Source: Mycobacterium tilburgii (GTDB taxonomy: Bacteria; Actinomycetota; Actinomycetes; Mycobacteriales; Mycobacteriaceae). Taken from it: a DNA stretch of 64,000 nucleotides. The stretch spans positions 1-64,000 of the forward strand of contig NZ_LR655700.1 in the NCBI RefSeq assembly GCF_902168065.1, given 5' to 3'. Position 1 is the first letter of the stretch; each line of letters opens with the position of its first letter. Below, in pieces: positions 63,592 to 64,000 of this stretch. The position numbers were made by a program, and so were the translations under genes. The notes under the pieces were generated by a model. That model saw only the letters and a program-made list of their open reading frames with translations. It ran no database searches and was not told where the DNA came from.

Positions 63592-64000
63592 CTAGTGAAC
63601 CGCGGCAACCACGTCGGTCTGCGGTCCGACCGGTCCGGGGCCGACGGGGCAGGCGAGGGCGGGACGTAGCTCGGCGTCAACGGGCCCGGTGACTGCGGAT
63701 TCTGCAGCACGGGGTCGGGTTCCTGGCCCGGGAGCGAAGGCCCGGAGCCGGGTATCGGACTGGCCGCTGCCGAGCAGTTTGGACGCGACGAAGGTCGCCA
63801 GGGTGGTGTAGACCGGGGACGTAGCCCTCGGTGTACCCGCTCCACTCGTTGCCGGGGCCGGCATGGCAGATCGGATCGTTGGGGTTGCACAGGTCGAGGG
63901 CCTTGGAGCCCAGCAGCGCACTCTGGCTGGGCAGGGTGCCGCTCGCGCGGTCGGCCACGTCGCCGAAGGTGACCACGGCGGCGATGTTGGCGTACTGCGC
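63592..64000 (-). pseudogene. cutinase-like protein with Pro-rich tail, frameshifted, continues past the right edge
   Basis: The visible part reads [40 protein letters not shown] and GYTEGYVPG, the Asp-His side of the cutinase triad (D of CNPNDPIC). A shift near 63820 leads to [20 protein letters not shown] and a Pro/Gly-rich tail ending VVAAVH at 63592. The N-terminal half lies outside the window, so other lesions cannot be judged. The single visible frameshift disrupts the join after GYVPG. Confidence 0.75.

Overview
The window is a piece of a high-G+C, slow-grower-type mycobacterial chromosome in an intermediate state of genome decay. The genus is clear from the gene content: PPE/ESX remnants, mycothiol conjugate amidase (mca), the Z-FPP synthase Rv1086, desA2, phoH2, cutinases, and long runs in the same order as M. 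tuberculosis H37Rv (H37Rv comparisons here are from memory, not from a search). About half of the recognisable genes are broken by frameshifts, nonsense codons or deletions. Almost every gene expected to be essential is intact. I see no insertion sequence, prophage or CRISPR array. High G+C with so many fresh pseudogenes recalls what is reported for M. lepraemurium more than the AT-shifted M. leprae, but the species cannot be fixed from this sequence alone.

Layout. (1) 1-2013: a truncated ESX gene and two dead PPE genes. (2) 2214: a tRNA with anticodon UAA. (3) 2.3-34.1 kb: a block matching H37Rv Rv1061 to Rv1101c. The live genes are echA9, Rv1072, cbs, metB, greA, Rv1081c, mca, Rv1083, Rv1084, the hemolysin-III-like gene, Z-FPP synthase, coaA, glyA, desA2, phoH2, a polysaccharide deacetylase, fumC, glpX, Rv1100 and a dienelactone-hydrolase-like gene. 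The dead genes are an amidotransferase, two patatins, lpqV, a rhodanese, echA8/Rv1069c, fadA3, a GDSL esterase, lipU, pra, Rv1097c and Rv1101c. (4) 34.27-43.7 kb: a block matching Rv0724 to Rv0736: sppA, four wrecked methyltransferases, an alcohol dehydrogenase remnant, intact secY-adk-map, and dead sigL-rslA. (5) 43.8-52.8 kb: a fully decayed biosynthetic operon (ThDP enzyme, START-like protein, KAS-III-like enzyme, PLP aminotransferase, membrane protein), then four tandem acyltransferase-3 genes of which one is intact. (6) 52.9-64.0 kb: a block matching Rv3465 to Rv3451: rmlC, rmlB, remnants of a two-component pair and an LLM oxidoreductase, infA-rpmJ-rpsM-rpsK-rpsD-rpoA-rplQ, truA, an NCS1 permease pseudogene with an internal inversion, and three cutinase genes of which one is intact.

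How it works together. The surviving genes cover translation and transcription (infA to rplQ, greA, truA), protein export (secY, sppA), nucleotide and CoA supply (adk, coaA), central carbon (fumC, glpX), one-carbon and sulfur metabolism (glyA, cbs, metB), thiol detoxification (mca) and the cell envelope (Z-FPP synthase, rmlB/rmlC, desA2, the deacetylase). What is lost is accessory: lipid hydrolases, beta-oxidation paralogues, SAM methyltransferases, signalling (sigL-rslA and a cyclic-nucleotide kinase pair), solute transport, and probably a glycolipid or small-molecule pathway. Several dead genes keep both ends but lack the middle, and neighbouring genes have been fused, so decay has proceeded by deletion as well as by point frameshifts.
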